Positions 13,647-21,694 of a DNA stretch of 25,236 bases are shown here, piece by piece; within the stretch, counting starts at the first letter, position 1; every line of letters begins with the position of its first letter. The stretch is from contig CAKRNW010000019.1 of assembly GCA_934371505.1 (NCBI GenBank), positions 1-25,236 of the forward strand, read 5' to 3'. The stretch comes from an uncultured Lachnospiraceae bacterium. Lineage in GTDB: Bacteria; Bacillota; Clostridia; Lachnospirales; Lachnospiraceae. The notes beneath the pieces were generated by a model. That model was not told the DNA's origin. It searched no databases and was given only the letters and a program-made list of their open reading frames with translations. The position numbers were made by a program, and so were the translations under genes.

Positions 13647-15113
13647 ATGAAGTATTTACAAAAACTTGGTAAAGCGTTAATGCTTCCAGTAGCGTGCCTT
13701 CCCATCTGTGGTATTCTGATGGGTATTGGTTACTTATTATGTCCCGCAACCATGCAGGGCGGTGACATTGTCGGATTTGTTCCGAAGTTAGGTTTCTTCC
13801 TGGTTAAAGCAGGTGGAGCCCTCATTGACAACATGGCATGGCTGTTCGTAATCGGTGTCGGTGTTGGTATGGCTGATGATCATGACGGAACTTCTGCTCT
13901 TGCAGCATTAGCATCCTGGCTGATGATGACAAACCTGCTTGCAGTAGGTTCTGTAACAACTCTCATGCCTTCTCTTGCTGAGAATGCAGATAAAACTCTT
14001 GCATTCAGCAAGATTGCAAACCCGTTCATCGGTATCCTGGCTGGTATCATTGGTGCTACCTGCTACAACAAGTTCAAGAACACCAAGCTGCCTGACTGGC
14101 TGGCATTCTTCAGCGGTAAGCGCTGCGTTGCCATCGTTGCTGGCGTTGTTTCCATCGTTGTTTCTGCAATCCTGCTGTTCGTATGGCCTTTACTGTTCGG
14201 CTTACTGTTAGCAGTTGGTCGCGGTATCGTAGGATTAGGCGCAGTTGGTGCTGGTATCTACGCATTCCTGAACCGTCTGTTAATCCCTACCGGATTACAT
14301 CACGCATTGAACAACATCTTCTGGTTCGACACCATCGGTCTTGGCGACCTGTCCCACTTCTGGGCTGGTGAGACATCTGCAGATGTTACTTGGAGTCTTG
14401 GTATGTACATGTCCGGATTCTTCCCTTGTATGATGTTTGGTATCCCTGGTGCTGCTCTGGCTATGATCCAGACTGCAAAGACCAAGAAGAAAAAAGTTGC
14501 TATCGGTTTATTAGGTTCCGCAGCATTATGTGCATTCATCTGCGGCGTTACCGAGCCCTTCGAGTTTGGTTTCATGTTCTTAGCTCCTGGTCTGTACCTG
14601 GTATACGCTTTACTGTACGGTATCTTTACCGTAATTACCACTTTAGTAGGTTTCCGCGCAGGATTCAGTTTCTCCGCTGGTGCTACTGATTTACTGTTCT
14701 CCGCATCCTTGCCGGCAGCACAGAAGACATGGTTAATCATTCCTCTTGGAATCGCAGCTTTCATTGTATTCTACCTGGTATTCCGTTTCGTAATTGTTAA
14801 ATTCGATTTAAAGACTCCTGGTAGAGAGGATGACGAGGAAGAAGAGGCAACTGTTGAACTGGCAAACAATGACTATACCGCTATTGCAGCTACCATCTTA
14901 GAGGGTCTGGGCGGTAAAGCAAACATTACCAGCGTTGACAACTGCATTACCAGACTTCGTCTGGAAGTAAAAGACAACACCGTTGTAAATGAGAAGAAGA
15001 TTAAAGAGGCGGGTGTCGCAGGTGTTATCAGACCTGGTAAAACCAGTGTTCAGGTCGTTATCGGACCTAAGGTTCAGTTCGTAGCTGACGAATTCAAGAA
15101 ATTATGTCAGTAA
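13647..15113 (+). CDS. ptsG: PTS glucose-family permease, EIICB
   Basis: A 488-residue membrane permease. EIIC (residues 1 to about 390) has multiple hydrophobic helices and family motifs such as LIPTGLHHALNNIFWFDTIG and GVTEPFEFGFMFLAPGLY, where the Glu and His bind sugar. A charged linker (EDDEEEEAT) leads to EIIB, whose Cys433 in DNCITRLRL takes phosphate from EIIA. The protein transports and phosphorylates a sugar, most likely glucose or a related N-acetylglucosamine/maltose-type substrate; specificity is not visible. AAGGAGGA lies seven bases before the ATG. Codons are strongly T- and A-ended (GGT, GTT, GCT), unlike the GC-richer crr and ptsI, which fits very high expression. Confidence 0.94.
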   Translation: MKYLQKLGKALMLPVACLPICGILMGIGYLLCPATMQGGDIVGFVPKLGFFLVKAGGALIDNMAWLFVIGVGVGMADDHDGTSALAALASWLMMTNLLAVGSVTTLMPSLAENADKTLAFSKIANPFIGILAGIIGATCYNKFKNTKLPDWLAFFSGKRCVAIVAGVVSIVVSAILLFVWPLLFGLLLAVGRGIVGLGAVGAGIYAFLNRLLIPTGLHHALNNIFWFDTIGLGDLSHFWAGETSADVTWSLGMYMSGFFPCMMFGIPGAALAMIQTAKTKKKKVAIGLLGSAALCAFICGVTEPFEFGFMFLAPGLYLVYALLYGIFTVITTLVGFRAGFSFSAGATDLLFSASLPAAQKTWLIIPLGIAAFIVFYLVFRFVIVKFDLKTPGREDDEEEEATVELANNDYTAIAATILEGLGGKANITSVDNCITRLRLEVKDNTVVNEKKIKEAGVAGVIRPGKTSVQVVIGPKVQFVADEFKKLCQ

Positions 15114-15137
15114 TTTGAGAAATAGCATAATCCCTTT

Positions 15138-15174
15138 AAGGAACAGCTCCGCAGTTATGCGGGGCTGTTTCCTT
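15138..15174 (+). terminator. Hairpin, probable terminator of ptsG
   Basis: AAGGAACAGCTCCGCA (15138-15153) pairs with TGCGGGGCTGTTTCCTT (15158-15174) around a four-base loop. The stem is long, but the downstream T content is low, so efficiency is uncertain. Confidence 0.6.
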
Positions 15175-15275
15175 GCTGTCCCAGTAAAAAATTCGCAGCC
15201 TCATTTGAAGTTTTGCTTTGCAAAAGGAGGTAACCTATATAATAAGAAAAAGCCCTTTTTCTTTTGGGAAAACTG

Positions 15276-15284
15276 TGCTATAGT
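15276..15284 (+). promoter_or_regulatory. Extended -10 promoter of the transketolase operon
   Basis: TGCTATAGT is an extended -10 element (TGn plus TATAGT) with no strong -35 upstream, as usual for this class. It would start transcription near 15291, about 50 bases before the transketolase ATG. A second TATAAT at 15238-15243 has only a poor -35. Between them lies a small AAGAAAAA/TTTTTCTT hairpin (15244-15263). Confidence 0.45.
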
Positions 15285-15340
15285 ATTGACGACTCTGCTA
15301 AATGATAAGAAGTCGCTAGAGACGACAGAAAGAGGGAACC

Positions 15341-16183
15341 ATGAATAATTTAGAACTTGCAAAGCATGCAAATCAGGTGCGCAAGGGAATCGTAAAAGGT
15401 GTTCACAGTGCAAGAGCTGGACATCCCGGCGGTTCTTTATCAGCAGCCGACATTTTTACTTTCCTCTATTTCGAGGAATTAAACATTGACCCGAAAAACC
15501 CGAAAGACCCCAATAGAGATCGTTTCGTACTCTCCAAGGGACACACTGCTCCCGGTCTGTACGCTGCACTGGCACACAGAGGCTACTTCCCGGAGGAAGA
15601 CTTACTGACTCTGCGTCACTTAGGTTCTTATTTACAAGGACATCCTGACATGAAACACATCCCCGGCGTGGATATGTCCAGCGGTTCCCTGGGACAGGGA
15701 ATCTCAGCCGCGGTTGGAATGGCACTGGGTGCCAGAATGTCTGATAAAGATTTCCGTGTTTATACCTTACTGGGTGATGGAGAAATCCAGGAGGGACAGG
15801 TATGGGAGGCAGCCATGTTTGCAGGACACCGTAAGCTGGACAACCTCTGTGTCATCGTGGACAACAATGGCTTACAGATTGACGGAAACGTTGACGATGT
15901 ATGCTCTCCTTATCCTATCGACAAGAAATTCGAGGCATTTAATTTCCATGTCATCAACATGGATGCCCATGATTTCGACGCAATCCGCGCTGCTTTCAAG
16001 GAGGCCCGTGAGACAAAGGGTATGCCCACTGCTATTATCGCCCACAGCTTGAAGGGAAAAGGTGTTTCCTTCATGGAAGGTGTAGCAGACTGGCATGGCA
16101 AGGCTCCTAACGATGATGAGTTTGCAGTAGCAATGGCTGATTTGGATAAAATTGATGCCGAATTAGAGAAAGCAGGTGAATGA
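15341..16183 (+). CDS. tktA: Transketolase, N-terminal subunit
   Basis: A 280-residue thiamine-diphosphate subunit of a split transketolase. Early family motifs GVHSARAGHPGGSLSAAD and VLSKGHTAPGLYA contain substrate and cofactor contacts. The ThDP/metal motif runs from GDGEIQEG (residue 145) to DNN (174-176). It needs the next gene product to make an active enzyme, which moves two-carbon units among pentose phosphates, sedoheptulose 7-phosphate, glyceraldehyde 3-phosphate and fructose 6-phosphate. The ribosome site GAAAGAGGG precedes the ATG. The stop overlaps the first possible ATG of the second subunit. Confidence 0.95.
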   Translation: MNNLELAKHANQVRKGIVKGVHSARAGHPGGSLSAADIFTFLYFEELNIDPKNPKDPNRDRFVLSKGHTAPGLYAALAHRGYFPEEDLLTLRHLGSYLQGHPDMKHIPGVDMSSGSLGQGISAAVGMALGARMSDKDFRVYTLLGDGEIQEGQVWEAAMFAGHRKLDNLCVIVDNNGLQIDGNVDDVCSPYPIDKKFEAFNFHVINMDAHDFDAIRAAFKEARETKGMPTAIIAHSLKGKGVSFMEGVADWHGKAPNDDEFAVAMADLDKIDAELEKAGE

Positions 16184-16185
16184 GG

Positions 16186-17130
16186 ATGGCAGATGTAAAG
16201 AAAGTTGCAACTAGAGAAAGTTATGGTGCCACTCTGGTAGAGCTGGGTGCAGAGCATCCCGAAATCGTTGTGCTGGATGCTGACTTAGCAGCAGCTACCA
16301 AGACCGCCATGTTTAAGAAAGCATATCCAGACAGACATATCGACTGCGGTATCGCAGAGGCAGATATGATTGGTATTGCCGCCGGTTTATCTACCGTTGG
16401 TTTTGTACCCTTCGCAAGCTCCTTTGCCATGTTTGCAGCAGGCAGAGCCTTTGAGCAGGTACGCAACAGCGTGGGCTACCCTCATCTGAATGTAAAGATT
16501 GGTGCAACCCACGCCGGCATCACCGTAGGTGAGGACGGAGCAACCCATCAGTGCAACGAGGATATCGCTCTGATGCGCACCATTCCCGGAATGGTTGTTA
16601 TGAATCCTTCCGATGATATTGAAGCAAGAGCCTGCGTAAGAGCAGCTTATGAGTACGAGGGACCTGTGTATATGAGATTCGGTCGTTTCGCAGTACCGGT
16701 AATCAACGACAGACCTGACTATCATTTTGAAATCGGAAAAGGCAATGTGCTGAAAGAAGGCACTGACCTGACCATTGTTGCCACTGGCCTTTGTGTAAAC
16801 AGCGCTTTGGAAGCTGCAGAGATGTTAAAGGCGGACGGTGTGGATGCAGAGGTGATCAATATCTGTACGATCAAGCCGCTGGATGAAGACCTGATTGTGA
16901 AGAGTGCCAGGAAGACGGGTAAGGTTGTTACCGTGGAAGAGCACTCTGTTATCGGCGGTCTCGGCTCCGCTGTCTGTGATGCGTTGTGCAAAGCTGCACC
17001 CACACCTGTCTGCAAATTAGGAGTACAGGATGTCTATGGGGAATCTGCATCCGCACAGGTATTGTTAGAGAAATACAAGCTGGATGGCAAGGGTGTGTAC
17101 CAGTCCATCAAAGAATATTTAGGAAAATAA
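16186..17130 (+). CDS. tktB: Transketolase, C-terminal subunit
   Basis: A 314-residue partner of the preceding gene. It has the pyrimidine-binding domain (DCGIAEADMIGIAAGLSTVG, with the conserved Glu that activates ThDP, and HAGITVGEDGATHQ) and the C-terminal transketolase domain (EHSVIGGLGSAV). The start at 16186 is chosen because AGGTGA (16174-16179) lies six bases upstream; an ATG at 16180 that overlaps the previous stop is too close to it. Either way the genes are coupled. Split transketolases of this kind are common in Clostridia and archaea. The close paralogue family includes the C-terminal half of DXP synthase, but the paired N-subunit decides for transketolase. Confidence 0.94.
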   Translation: MADVKKVATRESYGATLVELGAEHPEIVVLDADLAAATKTAMFKKAYPDRHIDCGIAEADMIGIAAGLSTVGFVPFASSFAMFAAGRAFEQVRNSVGYPHLNVKIGATHAGITVGEDGATHQCNEDIALMRTIPGMVVMNPSDDIEARACVRAAYEYEGPVYMRFGRFAVPVINDRPDYHFEIGKGNVLKEGTDLTIVATGLCVNSALEAAEMLKADGVDAEVINICTIKPLDEDLIVKSARKTGKVVTVEEHSVIGGLGSAVCDALCKAAPTPVCKLGVQDVYGESASAQVLLEKYKLDGKGVYQSIKEYLGK

Positions 17131-17137
17131 TTGAGCC

Positions 17138-17779
17138 ATGATTTTATCACCATCTATTTTATCCGCTGATTTTAACAAATTGGGAGAGCAGCTTGTCCAG
17201 ATCGACAAGGCGGGAGCGCAGTACGTTCACATTGATGTGATGGACGGACTGTTCGTCCCTTCCATCTCCTTTGGCATGCCGTTGATTTCCTCCATTCGCA
17301 AGACCACGAACCGCTTTTTTGACGTGCATCTGATGATCGAAAAGCCGGAGCGCTATATTCAGGATTTTGTGGATTGCGGTGCAGACAGCATCACCTTTCA
17401 TCTGGAGGCCACGGAAGATCCTGCCGCTGTCATCCGCCAGATTCATGAGGCGGGCGTACAGGCAGGTATTTCCATTAAGCCGGGCACAGAGCTGGAGACA
17501 GTCTATCCTTATCTTTCCCAGGTGGAACTGTTTCTTCTTATGACCGTGGAGCCGGGCTTTGGAGGACAGGCATATTTACCCCAGTCCACGGAGCGCATCC
17601 GTAAGGTGAGAGAGTATCTGACCAATCATCAGCTTTCGACAGATTTGGAAGTGGATGGAGGAATCAAGCTGGATAATCTGGCACTGGTTACAGAGGCTGG
17701 TGCCAATGTGATTGTGGCAGGCTCAGCAATCTTCAAAGGCGATGTGTCAGCCAATGTTCGCGCGTTTTTAGCGCAGTAG
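17138..17779 (+). CDS. rpe: Ribulose-phosphate 3-epimerase
   Basis: A 213-residue TIM-barrel enzyme that interconverts ribulose 5-phosphate and xylulose 5-phosphate, the donor for transketolase. Signatures are complete: SPSILSADF, HIDVMDGLFVPSISFG, DVHLMIEKPERYI, MTVEPGFGGQAYLP and EVDGGIKLDN, with metal-binding His and Asp residues and both catalytic Asp residues. It starts seven bases after tktB, so the operon supplies substrate interconversion and transfer together. The ribosome site is weak and lies at the end of tktB, suggesting translational coupling. Confidence 0.96.
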   Translation: MILSPSILSADFNKLGEQLVQIDKAGAQYVHIDVMDGLFVPSISFGMPLISSIRKTTNRFFDVHLMIEKPERYIQDFVDCGADSITFHLEATEDPAAVIRQIHEAGVQAGISIKPGTELETVYPYLSQVELFLLMTVEPGFGGQAYLPQSTERIRKVREYLTNHQLSTDLEVDGGIKLDNLALVTEAGANVIVAGSAIFKGDVSANVRAFLAQ

Positions 17780-17793
17780 AGGAGTAATTGACG

Positions 17794-19794
17794 ATGAAAA
17801 TGAAGGGAAAATATTATCTGACGACAGCGATTGCTTACACATCCGGTAAGCCTCACATCGGCAACAGCTATGAGATCGTTCTGGCGGACAGTATCGTTCG
17901 CTTTAAACGTGCGGATGGCTATGATGTGCGGTTTCAGACCGGAACCGATGAGCATGGGCAGAAAATTGAGTTAAAAGCAGAAGAAGCCGGCGTGTCTCCC
18001 AAAGAGTTTGTAGACAAGGTGGCAAAGCAGATCCAGGATATCTGCGACATGCTGAATATTTCCTATGATAAATTTATTCGTACCACCGATGAGTACCATG
18101 AGAAACAGGTACAGAAAATCTTTAAAAAGCTCTATGAGCAGGGGGATATTTACAAAGGTGCCTACGAAGGTTTGTATTGTACTCCCTGTGAGTCCTTCTG
18201 GACAGAATCCCAGCTGGTGGACGGTAGGTGTCCTGACTGCGGAAGAGAGGTAAAACCTGCCAAAGAGGAAGCTTATTTCTTCAAGATGAGCAAATATGCG
18301 GATCGCCTGATTGAGCATATTAACACGCATCCGGAATTCATTCAGCCTGTATCCCGTAAGAACGAGATGATGAATAATTTCCTGCTTCCCGGCTTACAGG
18401 ATCTGTGCGTATCCCGTACCTCTTTCAAATGGGGAATTCCCGTAGATTTCGATGAGAAGCATGTGGTTTATGTATGGCTGGATGCCCTTACCAACTATAT
18501 CACAGGATTAGGCTATGACTGTGACGGCAACAGCGATGAACTATATAAGAAATACTGGCCGGCGGATCTGCACCTGATCGGTAAGGATATCATCCGTTTC
18601 CATACCATTTACTGGCCTATTTTCCTGATGGCACTGGGCGAGCCCCTGCCGAAGCAGGTATTCGGACATCCCTGGTTACTGCAGGGCGATGGCAAGATGA
18701 GTAAATCGAAAGGAAACGTGATTTACGCAGAGGATCTGGTAGATTTCTTCGGCGTGGATGCCGTGCGTTACTTTGTACTTCATGAGATGCCCTTCGAAAA
18801 TGACGGTGTCATTACCTGGGATCTGATGGTGGAGCGCCTGAACGCTGATCTGGCAAACACCCTGGGTAATCTGGTGAACCGTACCATTTCCATGAGCAAC
18901 AAATATTTTGGCGGTCTTGTGGAGAACAAAGGTGAGAGCAGCGATCCTGCAGAAAAAGCCATTGATGATGATCTGAAAGCAGTAGCTGCCGGCACCTATG
19001 ACCGTGTGGCAAAGAAGATGGAAGATTTGAAGGTGGCAGATGCCATCTCTGAGATCTTTGTACTCTTTAAACGCTGCAATAAATATATTGACGAGACCAT
19101 GCCCTGGGCATTGGCAAAAGACGAGGCGAAGAAGGACAGACTGGCAACCGTTCTCTACAATCTGATAGAGGGAATCAACATGGGCGCATCCCTGCTTGCT
19201 CCTTTCATGCCGGAAACCGCAGAGAAGATTGCGAAACAGTTAAATACAGAACTTCGGGATTTTGATACCTTACAGGAGTTTGGCGGATATCCCAGTGGTA
19301 ATACAGTAACGGATGCACCGGAAATCCTTTTTGCCCGTCAGGACTTAAAAGAAGTGATGGAGAAGGTGGAAGCCCTCCAGGCCAGACAGCGTGCTGAGGC
19401 TGGTGTTCCTCAGGAGCAGGCAGCGCCGGAAACCACGGATGAAAAAGTGGTTGATATTGAGAAAAAGCCGGAGATCACCTATGAGGATTTTGCGAAACTG
19501 CAGTTCCAGGTGGGAGAGATCATCGACTGTAAGGAAGTTCCCAAATCCAAGAAACTTCTTTGCTCCCAGGTAAAGATCGGCAGTGAGGTCCGCCAGATCC
19601 TGTCCGGCATCAAGCAGTATTACAAGCCCGAGGAAATGGTGGGCAGGAAAGTCATGGTAGTGACCAATCTGAAACCGGCCACCTTAGCCGGTATGACTTC
19701 CGAAGGCATGCTGCTGTGTGCTGAGGATACAGATGGAAATCTTTCCCTGATGACACCGGAGAAACCGATGCCAGCCGGAGCAGAAATCTGTTAA
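17794..19794 (+). CDS. metG: Methionyl-tRNA synthetase with C-terminal tRNA-binding domain
   Basis: A 666-residue class I synthetase that charges tRNA-Met. The HIGH motif appears as KPHIGNSYE, KMSKS as DGKMSKSKGN. A zinc knuckle is visible in CTPCESFW and CPDCGREV. The catalytic core is followed by an anticodon-binding helical domain and, after residue about 555, a Trbp111/EMAP-type OB-fold (FQVGEIIDCKEVPKSKKLL, MVVTNLKPATLAGMTSEGM). The ATG at 17794 sits nine bases after AGAGGAG; a TTG at 17788 is less likely. It is the last gene of the tkt-rpe operon, 14 bases after rpe, an unusual place for metG. No T-box leader is present here. Confidence 0.97.
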   Translation: MKMKGKYYLTTAIAYTSGKPHIGNSYEIVLADSIVRFKRADGYDVRFQTGTDEHGQKIELKAEEAGVSPKEFVDKVAKQIQDICDMLNISYDKFIRTTDEYHEKQVQKIFKKLYEQGDIYKGAYEGLYCTPCESFWTESQLVDGRCPDCGREVKPAKEEAYFFKMSKYADRLIEHINTHPEFIQPVSRKNEMMNNFLLPGLQDLCVSRTSFKWGIPVDFDEKHVVYVWLDALTNYITGLGYDCDGNSDELYKKYWPADLHLIGKDIIRFHTIYWPIFLMALGEPLPKQVFGHPWLLQGDGKMSKSKGNVIYAEDLVDFFGVDAVRYFVLHEMPFENDGVITWDLMVERLNADLANTLGNLVNRTISMSNKYFGGLVENKGESSDPAEKAIDDDLKAVAAGTYDRVAKKMEDLKVADAISEIFVLFKRCNKYIDETMPWALAKDEAKKDRLATVLYNLIEGINMGASLLAPFMPETAEKIAKQLNTELRDFDTLQEFGGYPSGNTVTDAPEILFARQDLKEVMEKVEALQARQRAEAGVPQEQAAPETTDEKVVDIEKKPEITYEDFAKLQFQVGEIIDCKEVPKSKKLLCSQVKIGSEVRQILSGIKQYYKPEEMVGRKVMVVTNLKPATLAGMTSEGMLLCAEDTDGNLSLMTPEKPMPAGAEIC

Positions 19795-19819
19795 GCGGAC
19801 AACTTTGTTAAATTTTTGT

Positions 19820-19846
19820 GAAATACCCCCATTTGGGGGTATTTTC
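19820..19846 (+). terminator. Terminator after metG
   Basis: GAAATACCCCC (19820-19830) pairs with GGGGGTATTTTC (19835-19846) around ATTT. The stem is followed by only a short T stretch, but the 10-bp GC-rich core is strong. Confidence 0.75.
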
Positions 19847-19887
19847 GTGTATACTGACAGTGACTGATTGCAGAGGAGGGCACAACC

Positions 19888-20826
19888 ATGCAGACAAAAG
19901 AGATTTATTTCACATCCAATGACGGTAAATCCAGAATTCATGCAGTGGAATGGGTGCCGGAGAACAGACCGAAGGCAATCCTGCAGCTGGTACATGGTAT
20001 GGCGGAACATATCGAGCGTTATGGGGAATTTGCCACGTTTATGGCAGAACATGGCTATCTGGTGGTGGGAGACAATCATCTGGGTCATGGAAAGTCTGTA
20101 CCTGAGAATGGACAGAAGGGGTATTTCTGCGACGGCGATGCCGCCTCTGTTTTGGTGAGGGATGAACACAAGTTACACGAAGTGGTGGAGGGAGAATATC
20201 CGGGAATCCCTTATTTTATCCTGGGACACAGCATGGGCTCTTTCATTACCAGAAACTATCTGACGGAATATGGACATGAGGTGCAGGGAGCAGTGATCAT
20301 GGGAACCGGTATGCAGTCCAGGACATTGCTTGGCCTAAGTAAAACCTTGGCAAAAGCGGAAAAGCTTTTCAAAGGAGACAGGCATGTCAGCACCTTCATT
20401 GATAAGCTGGCCTTTGGCGGATATTACAAGAAAATCCCCGGCTACACCATGAAAAACGAATGGCTCACATCCAATCTGGATGCAGTACAGAAATATAATG
20501 ATGATCCCGACTGCGGATTCACCTTTACCGTGAATGGATTTTCCACCTTGTTTGAACTGATCTGGAGATTGCACGATGAGGAAAGGCTGGGAAGAATTCC
20601 GCGGAATCTGCCGATGCTCTTTGTATCGGGGGCAGATGATCCGGTGGGAAATTACGGAAAAGGAGTGAAACAGGCAGTCAGAACGGTTCAAAAAGCAGGT
20701 GTCAGGGATGTCACCATGAAGCTTTATCCGGGCGGACGGCATGAGATCCTGAATGACAGGGAGCACGAGGAGGTTTATGAAGATGTGCTTTCTTTCTATG
20801 AAGAAATTCTGGCAAAAACAATATAA
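19888..20826 (+). CDS. Alpha/beta hydrolase, monoacylglycerol lipase/lysophospholipase-like
   Basis: A 312-residue serine hydrolase of the Hydrolase_4 type. It has the oxyanion region QLVHGMAEHIERY, the nucleophile elbow GHSMGSF with Ser115, the acid Asp250/251 in GADDPVGNYGKG, and His285 in GGRHEILND, so the catalytic triad is complete. There is no signal peptide, so it is probably cytoplasmic or membrane-associated. The family cleaves monoacylglycerols, lysophospholipids or small esters; the substrate cannot be read from sequence. GAGGAGG precedes the ATG. Its 3' end contains the ribosome site and start of the next gene. Confidence 0.88.
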   Translation: MQTKEIYFTSNDGKSRIHAVEWVPENRPKAILQLVHGMAEHIERYGEFATFMAEHGYLVVGDNHLGHGKSVPENGQKGYFCDGDAASVLVRDEHKLHEVVEGEYPGIPYFILGHSMGSFITRNYLTEYGHEVQGAVIMGTGMQSRTLLGLSKTLAKAEKLFKGDRHVSTFIDKLAFGGYYKKIPGYTMKNEWLTSNLDAVQKYNDDPDCGFTFTVNGFSTLFELIWRLHDEERLGRIPRNLPMLFVSGADDPVGNYGKGVKQAVRTVQKAGVRDVTMKLYPGGRHEILNDREHEEVYEDVLSFYEEILAKTI

Positions 20827-21166
20827 ATGGATATTGATCGCGGGACTGGCGGGCGTCAGTCCGGCCATGACTGTGTGGGCTGATGAGACTGACACGGTAC
20901 AGGAAAGTGTGGAAGGCTTGCCGGTATCGGAGACGGAGACCGCACAGACGGAAAGTGATGTGCTTTCCGGGACAGAGGATCTGATTCCCACAGAGGAAAT
21001 TGCACAAGCGCTCACAGACACAGGCGAAGAACTTGTGGAACAGATCGGTGAGGAGGTCAAAGAAAAGGCGAAAGAAGTAAAACATAATGTACTTCTTACC
21101 CTGTGGGAGCATATTAAGCAGATGTTTCATGACTTTTTTGCAGCCATCTTTGGCGAAAAACAATAA
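20783..21166 (+). CDS. Small exported acidic protein of unknown function
   Basis: A 127-residue protein I do not recognise. It begins inside the hydrolase gene in another frame; GAGGAGG (20767-20773) lies nine bases before the ATG at 20783. Other in-frame starts are at 20777 and 20798. A signal peptide is clear: basic KKFWQKQYK, hydrophobic WILIAGLAGV, probable cut after VWA. The mature part is Glu- and Thr-rich (about 45 residues), followed by a mixed-charge amphipathic helix (VEQIGEEVKEKAKEV) and a hydrophobic aromatic end (LLTLWEHIKQMFHDFFAAIF). It overlaps the hydrolase by 44 bases, so it is probably cotranslated. The tail might lie on the membrane. Function unknown. Confidence 0.68.
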   Translation: MCFLSMKKFWQKQYKWILIAGLAGVSPAMTVWADETDTVQESVEGLPVSETETAQTESDVLSGTEDLIPTEEIAQALTDTGEELVEQIGEEVKEKAKEVKHNVLLTLWEHIKQMFHDFFAAIFGEKQ

Positions 21167-21183
21167 GGAAATAGGATAAGGGA

Positions 21184-21666
21184 ATGGAGAACGCAAGCAA
21201 AAACTATGTGGTACGTGCGGCTGCAAAGATGGACTGGCATGATGCCATGCAGCTGGCGTGGCGAACCTTTCTGCGATTTGAAGCGCAGGATTACACCGCG
21301 GAGGGAATTCGGAACTTCAGTGATTTTGTCAATGACAAAATTTTGTACCAGATGTTTCTGAACGGTGATTATATTATGTTTGTCGCCTTCGATGGTGACA
21401 AAATGATCGGTATGATCACACTTCGCAGCTATACTCATATTTCACTGCTTTTTGTGGATGAACAGTATCACAGACAGGGGGTGGGCAGAGCACTGATCGA
21501 GCGTCTCTGCGTATACCTGAAAAAGGAACGATATGAGGATCATGTCACGGTAAATGCAGCACCCTACGGGGTGGACTTTTATCATCGCCTGGGCTTTGCG
21601 GATACGGAAGCAGCAGTGACCAGAGATGGAATTACTTATACACCAATGGAAAGAAAACTGATCTGA
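21184..21666 (+). CDS. GNAT-family N-acetyltransferase
   Basis: A 160-residue single-domain acetyltransferase. The acetyl-CoA pyrophosphate loop is HRQGVGRALIERL (motif A, Q/RxxGxG/A), preceded by the strand HISLLFVDEQY. Motif B appears as YGVDFYHRLGFADTE. The substrate is unknown; similar proteins modify small amines or protein N-termini. It follows the small exported protein by 17 bases with AGGA seven bases before the ATG, and lies 28 bases before the YesL-type gene, so these genes are probably in one transcript. Confidence 0.87.
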   Translation: MENASKNYVVRAAAKMDWHDAMQLAWRTFLRFEAQDYTAEGIRNFSDFVNDKILYQMFLNGDYIMFVAFDGDKMIGMITLRSYTHISLLFVDEQYHRQGVGRALIERLCVYLKKERYEDHVTVNAAPYGVDFYHRLGFADTEAAVTRDGITYTPMERKLI

Positions 21667-21694
21667 GAGATCATAAGAAAGGAATCATGACAAA

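Noticed and set aside
15115..15348. 77-codon open frame between ptsG and tktA
   Set aside because: It starts two bases after the ptsG stop with no ribosome site, crosses the ptsG terminator hairpin and the tkt promoter region, and has no recognisable sequence.
17780..17793. T-box or SAM-type leader for metG
   Set aside because: Only 14 bases separate rpe and metG, and no leader-sized region exists; metG is translated as part of the operon.
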